Below are positions 12,285-15,816 of a stretch of 15,816 bases of DNA, piece after piece; positions within the stretch are counted from its first letter, which is position 1; each line of letters opens with the position of its first letter. The DNA is from JAWWBG01 sp033721095 (lineage in GTDB: Bacteria > Actinomycetota > Nitriliruptoria > Nitriliruptorales > Nitriliruptoraceae). The stretch covers positions 1 to 15,816 of the forward strand of contig JAWWBG010000039.1 of assembly GCA_033721095.1 (NCBI GenBank), given 5' to 3'. Both the position numbers and the translations under genes were made by a program. The notes beneath the pieces were generated by a model that saw only the letters and a list, made by a program, of their open reading frames with translations, had not been told where the DNA came from and did not search any database.

Positions 12285-13588
12285 CGGCCGGCAAACCGGA
12301 CGCGAGTGTCTCCTCCGGGCTCGTGCAGCCGCGCGAACCAGCCGGCCGTGTCCCCGCGCCCACGCGCCTTGCGGTCCTCAGCCTGCACACATCGCCGCTC
12401 GAGCAGCCCGGCACCGGTGACGGCGGGGGCCTCAACGTCTACGTCCGCGAGGTCGTCAGCCGGCTCGACGCCCGCGGTGTCGAGGTCGACATCTGGACGC
12501 GTCGAACGGACGCCGGGCAGCCCGACGTCGTGCCTCTCGGTCCGCGCAGTCGTGTCCGCCACGTCCGGGCCGGCGCCACCCGCTCGCTGGCCAAGGAAGC
12601 ACTCACGGCGCACCTGGCGGATTTCGCTGACGGCGTCCTGGCTGCCAGCCCGGAGCCCCCAGACGTCGTTCACGGCCACTACTGGCTGTCGGGCTGGGTC
12701 GGTGCTCGGTTGTCGGAAGCCTGGAACGTCCCCTTCGTCCAGACCTTCCACACGCTCGGCGTCGTCAAGAACGCCAGCCTTGCCCCCGGCGATCGGCCCG
12801 AGCCCGGCGTGCGGCTCGCGGCAGAATCCTCCGTTGCCTGGTCTGCGGATCGCGTGCTCGGGCTCACGTGCAGCGAGGCGGGCCTCCTCCACGACACCTA
12901 TGGCCTGTCGGGCACGAGGCTGGCGGTCGTGCCACCCGGCGTGGACATGTCGCGGTTCCACGCCAGCGCGGACCCTGTCGACCAGGAGGCCCGCGGGTTG
13001 CTGCCGACGGGAGACGGGCCGCTGCTGTTGTTCGTCGGTCGCCTGCAGCCCCTGAAGGGTCCCGACGTCGCCATCCGGACCCTCGCCGCGGTCTGGGCGA
13101 CCGTGCCCGGTGCGCGATTGCTCGTGGTCGGTGGTCCGTCTGGCTCTGGCGAGGCCCTCACCGGCCCCGAGCAGCTGCACGCGCTGGCCGTCGAGCTGGG
13201 TGTCGCCGACAGCGTCCGGATCGTTCCGGCCCAGCCCCAGGAGCTCCTGGCGGGCCTGTATCGCGCCGCGGACGTCGTCGTGGTCCCGAGCCGCAGCGAG
13301 TCCTTTGGGCTCGTCGCCCTCGAAGCCCAGGCCTGCGGCACGCCGGTCGTCGGCGCCCGGGTCCCCGGGCTCGAGTTCGTGATCCGCGACGGCGGCATCC
13401 TCGTGGACGGGTGGGATCCAGCGGACCACGCCAACGCGGTCATCAGCTTCCTGACCGACCCGGAGCTGGCGGCGCGGACCAGCGCGGCTGGCATCGCGAT
13501 GGGCCAGTCGGCCTCGTGGGACCGCACGGTCGATCGCCTGGTGCGCGTCTACGGTGACGTCGTGGCCGCGCGGCTGCAGGCAGCCTGA
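12281..13588 (+). CDS. mshA: D-inositol-3-phosphate glycosyltransferase (MshA)
   Basis: MshA joins GlcNAc from UDP-GlcNAc to 1-L-Ins-1-P, the first committed step of mycothiol synthesis, in the cytoplasm. The 435 aa GT4 (GT-B fold) protein has the family marks in order: HTSPLEQPGTGDGGGLNVYV (36-55), GHYWLSGWVG (132-141), HTLGVVKNASLAPGD with PEPG.R, the second-domain opening LFVGRLQPLKGPD, and the GT4 E-x7-E as E340 and E348 (ESFGLVALE). The 30-residue leader before the first strand is longer than needed and may mean a later start, but ATG 12281 overlaps the preceding stop and nothing better is seen. The downstream YbjN-like gene follows at once, as it does after mycobacterial mshA. Confidence 0.93.
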   Translation: MTAGKPDASVSSGLVQPREPAGRVPAPTRLAVLSLHTSPLEQPGTGDGGGLNVYVREVVSRLDARGVEVDIWTRRTDAGQPDVVPLGPRSRVRHVRAGATRSLAKEALTAHLADFADGVLAASPEPPDVVHGHYWLSGWVGARLSEAWNVPFVQTFHTLGVVKNASLAPGDRPEPGVRLAAESSVAWSADRVLGLTCSEAGLLHDTYGLSGTRLAVVPPGVDMSRFHASADPVDQEARGLLPTGDGPLLLFVGRLQPLKGPDVAIRTLAAVWATVPGARLLVVGGPSGSGEALTGPEQLHALAVELGVADSVRIVPAQPQELLAGLYRAADVVVVPSRSESFGLVALEAQACGTPVVGARVPGLEFVIRDGGILVDGWDPADHANAVISFLTDPELAARTSAAGIAMGQSASWDRTVDRLVRVYGDVVAARLQAA

Positions 13589-13598
13589 GGGGGTCGGG

Positions 13599-14072
13599 AT
13601 GGATCGGTCGGAGGCGGCCGACGTCGTGATGTCCGTGTTCGCGTCGCTCGACATCGATCCCGACGACCTCGGCGACGATCGGTGGCTCGCCGTCCTCGCC
13701 GGCGAGTGGAAGCGGACCATCCCGGTCCTCGTCGAGGTCGAGGATCGTCACGTCCGCATCTCGTCCCTGTTCGCGGGCGTGCCGGACGAGCGCCACGGTG
13801 AGGTCTACGAGCTGCTGTTGCACCGCAACGCCCGTCCCTCACCCGTCCACTTCGCGCTCGACGACGAAGGCGACATCGTGCTGCTGGGCCAGGTGCCGCT
13901 CGCGGCCTTCTCGGCGGCAGGGTTCGACCAGCTCCTCGGTGGCGTCCTCACGATGTCCGACGAGACGTTCAACGCCGTCCTGCGAGCGGGGTTCGCCACC
14001 TACATCGAGCGCGAGCAGGCCTGGCGCGCCAAGAACGGCCTGCCGGCCAACCCGGTGTCGACGGCGCCGTAA
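13599..14072 (+). CDS. YbjN-domain protein, function unknown
   Basis: A soluble 157 aa protein of the YbjN / type III chaperone-like fold. MDRSEAADVVMSVFASLDID is the opening helix, WLAVLAGEWKRTIPVLVEVE and VRISSLFAGVP the first strands, YELLLHRN a helix, then FALDDEGDIVLLGQVPLAAF, matching the recurrent pattern of an acidic turn followed by LVGQVPL. A final helix reads FNAVLRAGFATYIEREQAWR. No catalytic residues or membrane segments are seen. The start is ATG 13599, 11 bases after the mshA stop, with GAGGGGG as a strong ribosome site overlapping that stop. A YbjN protein sits next to mshA in other actinobacteria, so a role linked to MshA stability or mycothiol is possible but unproven. Confidence 0.85.
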   Translation: MDRSEAADVVMSVFASLDIDPDDLGDDRWLAVLAGEWKRTIPVLVEVEDRHVRISSLFAGVPDERHGEVYELLLHRNARPSPVHFALDDEGDIVLLGQVPLAAFSAAGFDQLLGGVLTMSDETFNAVLRAGFATYIEREQAWRAKNGLPANPVSTAP

Positions 14073-14098
14073 CGTCCGGACCTGCGGACGGAGGAACG

Positions 14099-14908
14099 AT
14101 GGAACTCACGCTCGCCATCATCGGCGCCGGCAACATGGGCGAGGCCCTGTTGCGAGGACTGCTGCGGTCGGGCTGGATCACGCCCGAGCGGGTCATCTGT
14201 GCGGACGTGCCCGAGCGGTGTGAGCTCATCGGTGCGACGCACGGCGTTCGGGTCACCTCCGACAACGTCGAGGCCGTCACTGGCGCAGACATCGTGATCC
14301 TCGCCGTCAAGCCGCAGATCATCCGTGAGGTGCTGGCCGGCATGGCGCCTGCTCTCACGCCGGAGCAGACGGTCATCTCCATCGCGGCCGGGACCACGAC
14401 CCGGGTCATCGAGGGCATCCTGGCCGACGGCGTGCCGGTGGTCCGGGTGATGCCCAACACCCCGGCGCTCGTCGACGAGGGCATGGCCGTCGTGGCGCCC
14501 GGCGCCCACGCGACCGCTCACAGCGTCGCGCTCGCGCGCGAGATCCTGGGCACCGTCGGCTCCGTGCTCGAGCTGCCCGAGTCGCTGATGGATGCCGTGA
14601 CGGCGGTGTCGGGGACAGGGCCCGCCTATTTCTTCTACCTGGCCGAGGCGATCATCGCCGGTGGTGTGGACCTCGGGCTGTCGCACGACGTCGCCACCGA
14701 ACTGGTCGTCCAGACCATGATCGGCTCCGCCGCGCTCCTCAACCAGGCCGACATGGAGGCTGCCGAGCTCCGGGAGATGGTGACCTCGCCCGGGGGGACG
14801 ACCGCGGCCGCCGTCGAGGTGTTGGATGCCGCGAAGGTGCAGGACCTGTTCCGTGATGCGGTGGTCACGGCCGCCCGACGCAGCAGCGAGCTGGCGGAGG
14901 GCGGCTGA
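14099..14908 (+). CDS. proC: pyrroline-5-carboxylate reductase
   Basis: Catalyses the last step of proline synthesis, reducing 1-pyrroline-5-carboxylate with NAD(P)H in the cytoplasm. The 269 aa protein has the Rossmann loop GAGNMG (9-14), the strand ADIVILAVKPQ, the RVMPNTPALVDEGM segment, the SGTGPAYFFYLAEA helix that lines the substrate site, and the ProC signature EMVTSPGGTTAAAVEVLD near the end. Length and motif order are standard. ATG 14099 has GGAGGAA three bases upstream and lies 26 bases after the YbjN stop, so it is likely in the mshA transcript. No other proline gene is in the window. Confidence 0.96.
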   Translation: MELTLAIIGAGNMGEALLRGLLRSGWITPERVICADVPERCELIGATHGVRVTSDNVEAVTGADIVILAVKPQIIREVLAGMAPALTPEQTVISIAAGTTTRVIEGILADGVPVVRVMPNTPALVDEGMAVVAPGAHATAHSVALAREILGTVGSVLELPESLMDAVTAVSGTGPAYFFYLAEAIIAGGVDLGLSHDVATELVVQTMIGSAALLNQADMEAAELREMVTSPGGTTAAAVEVLDAAKVQDLFRDAVVTAARRSSELAEGG

Positions 14909-15015
14909 GGCCCGCGCGATCGAGGACCGGGGGCCACCACCGGGGGAAGGTCGCCTGGCCGCGAGCCCCGGGCCCCGTGGCCACCGATAGCGTCGGCTCG
15001 CGAACCGGAGGACCC
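14909..15015 (+). promoter_or_regulatory. proC/efflux-adaptor gap with a putative -10 box
   Basis: This 107-base gap is GC-rich. GGCCAC near 14934 and GTGGCC near 14979 could pair, but the loop is too long for a convincing terminator and there is no T-tract. TAGCGT (14988-14993) is a possible -10 box with GGAGG and ATG 15016 following. A separate transcript for the downstream gene is plausible. Confidence 0.3.
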
Positions 15016-15816
15016 ATGCGCCACGTCGCCCTTGCGCTCGTCGTGCTGGTGGCAGCAGGCTGCTCGAGCAGTGGGGACGTGGCGTTTGCCTACGGCACCG
15101 TGGTGGCGGGCGAGGTCACCGAGACCGTCGCGGCCCCGGCATCCATCCAGCCACGTGAACGGTCGCAGGTCGTCGCGCCGACCACTGGCGTCGTCGCGGA
15201 ACTGCTGGTCGCCGACGGTGACGACGTGGTCATGGGCCAGGTGCTCCTCCGCCTCGGCTCGCCGTCGCTGGCGCAGCAGATTGCCCAGGCCGAAGCCGCC
15301 GTCGCCGCGGCCCGCTCGCTCGGGGCCGTGTCGACGGGCACCGACCTCAGCCCGCTCCTCGACCTGTTCGCCGACAGCCTGGCGGGGACGGTCGGCGCAA
15401 TGCTCGACGCGCTCGAAACACAGGCCGCCGAGATCGAGGACGACGAGGACCGAGCTGCCGCACAGGCCAGCCTCGCGGAGGCCCGCAGCCAGTACGAACA
15501 GACGCTCGCGGGCATTCGCCGCGCGGCCGACGACGCGCGCGCGTCCGAACGGGCGGCGAGTGCTGCGCAACGTGCAGCCGCCGAGGCGCAGGCTTCCCAG
15601 GCCCAGGTTGCGCTCGACGCCCTCCGTGCGCAGGAGGGGAACCTCGAGGTCGTCGCACCCGTGGACGGTGTCGTCGAGCTGGCCCGGGGTGGCTCGCCCG
15701 GCGCAGGCGTGGGCGACCTGGCCGGTGGGCTCGACGAGCTGTCGGGCCTCGTGGGTGGCGTGACCACCACGAGCAGTGCCCCCCTGGCCGAGGGCTCCGA
15801 GGTCGGCGCCGGTCAA
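15016..15816 (+). CDS. lipoprotein membrane-fusion (HlyD/MacA-like) efflux adaptor, 3' end missing
   Basis: The reading frame is open from ATG 15016 to the window edge (267 codons), so the gene is partial. Its start is a lipoprotein signal: MRHVALALVVLVAAGC with a lipobox-like AAGC and Cys16, then Ser/Gly. Residues about 38-90 form the first half of a biotinyl-lipoyl hairpin (QVVAPTTGVVAELLVADGDD, VLLRLGSP). A long alpha-helical hairpin rich in Ala, Glu and Gln follows (about 90-210), and the second lipoyl half begins at EVVAPVDGVVELARGG. A Gly/Ser-rich insert (about 222-254) interrupts the lipoyl half before APLAEGSEVGAGQ. Such adaptors pair with ABC or RND-type permeases, which would be encoded past the window end. 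It has GGAGG four bases before the ATG. Confidence 0.82.
   Translation, partial: MRHVALALVVLVAAGCSSSGDVAFAYGTVVAGEVTETVAAPASIQPRERSQVVAPTTGVVAELLVADGDDVVMGQVLLRLGSPSLAQQIAQAEAAVAAARSLGAVSTGTDLSPLLDLFADSLAGTVGAMLDALETQAAEIEDDEDRAAAQASLAEARSQYEQTLAGIRRAADDARASERAASAAQRAAAEAQASQAQVALDALRAQEGNLEVVAPVDGVVELARGGSPGAGVGDLAGGLDELSGLVGGVTTTSSAPLAEGSEVGAGQ

Noticed and set aside
12107..13720. Long minus-strand open frame (about 537 codons) opposite mshA
   Set aside because: It is the antisense shadow of mshA and its flanks. The translation is rich in Arg, Asp and Gly with no recognisable domain, and mshA motifs on the other strand are unambiguous.
14915..14990. Possible terminator hairpin after proC
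   Set aside because: Candidate arms GGCCAC/GTGGCC are about 40 bases apart and no T-run follows. Short GC-rich complementarity is common here.
1..15816. Insertion sequence, prophage, CRISPR array or toxin-antitoxin pair
   Set aside because: I found no transposase, integrase, spaced repeat array or small overlapping toxin-antitoxin genes. Codon and base use look uniform across the window.

Overview
The window comes from the chromosome of a high-GC Gram-positive bacterium of the phylum Actinomycetota. The evidence is two mycothiol biosynthesis genes (mshD and mshA), a GlnR-type orphan regulator, an RsiG-type anti-sigma factor, many GTG starts, and TAnnnT -10 boxes with weak or absent -35 boxes. 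The mixture suggests a lineage outside the best-studied orders, but no rRNA or marker gene is present to place it. Gene density is very high. I see no insertion sequence, phage gene or CRISPR array, and no gene-free stretch over 300 bases.

Positions 1-5293. Three minus-strand tRNAs (Lys, Asp, Phe) lead into mshD, which converges with a glnR-like regulator with no base between their stops. A divergent plus-strand run follows: an alpha/beta hydrolase, a ThiS/MoaD-like sulfur carrier, a winged-helix regulator with a TusA-like tail, a DUF4395 membrane protein with a CxxC, and a membrane-anchored thioredoxin. This looks like a sulfur/redox module beside a mycothiol gene.

Positions 5294-8000. A ferritin-like diiron protein (minus), a YgfZ-family folate-binding protein (plus) and a Bcp-type peroxiredoxin (minus) form convergent or divergent pairs with almost no intergenic DNA. 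The divergent diiron/YgfZ region holds an AT-rich inverted repeat, a likely operator.

Positions 8000-10632. This is the most striking part. A minus-strand DUF4388 protein carries two MshEN-like 24-residue motifs. It is divergent from a plus-strand operon encoding an RsiG homologue with an intact c-di-GMP signature, a single-domain response regulator, and an HD-GYP protein with all expected metal ligands. I infer a local c-di-GMP circuit: one established receptor family, one possible second receptor, and a phosphodiesterase under phosphorelay control.

Positions 10633-15816. An XRE-type regulator with a likely self-operator is followed by a CelD/FemX-like acetyltransferase overlapping mshA, a YbjN-like protein, proC, and the start of a lipoprotein membrane-fusion protein cut by the window end. 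The order XRE regulator, mshA, YbjN, proC resembles the mshA neighbourhood of mycobacteria. All functions are read from sequence motifs; no database search was possible.
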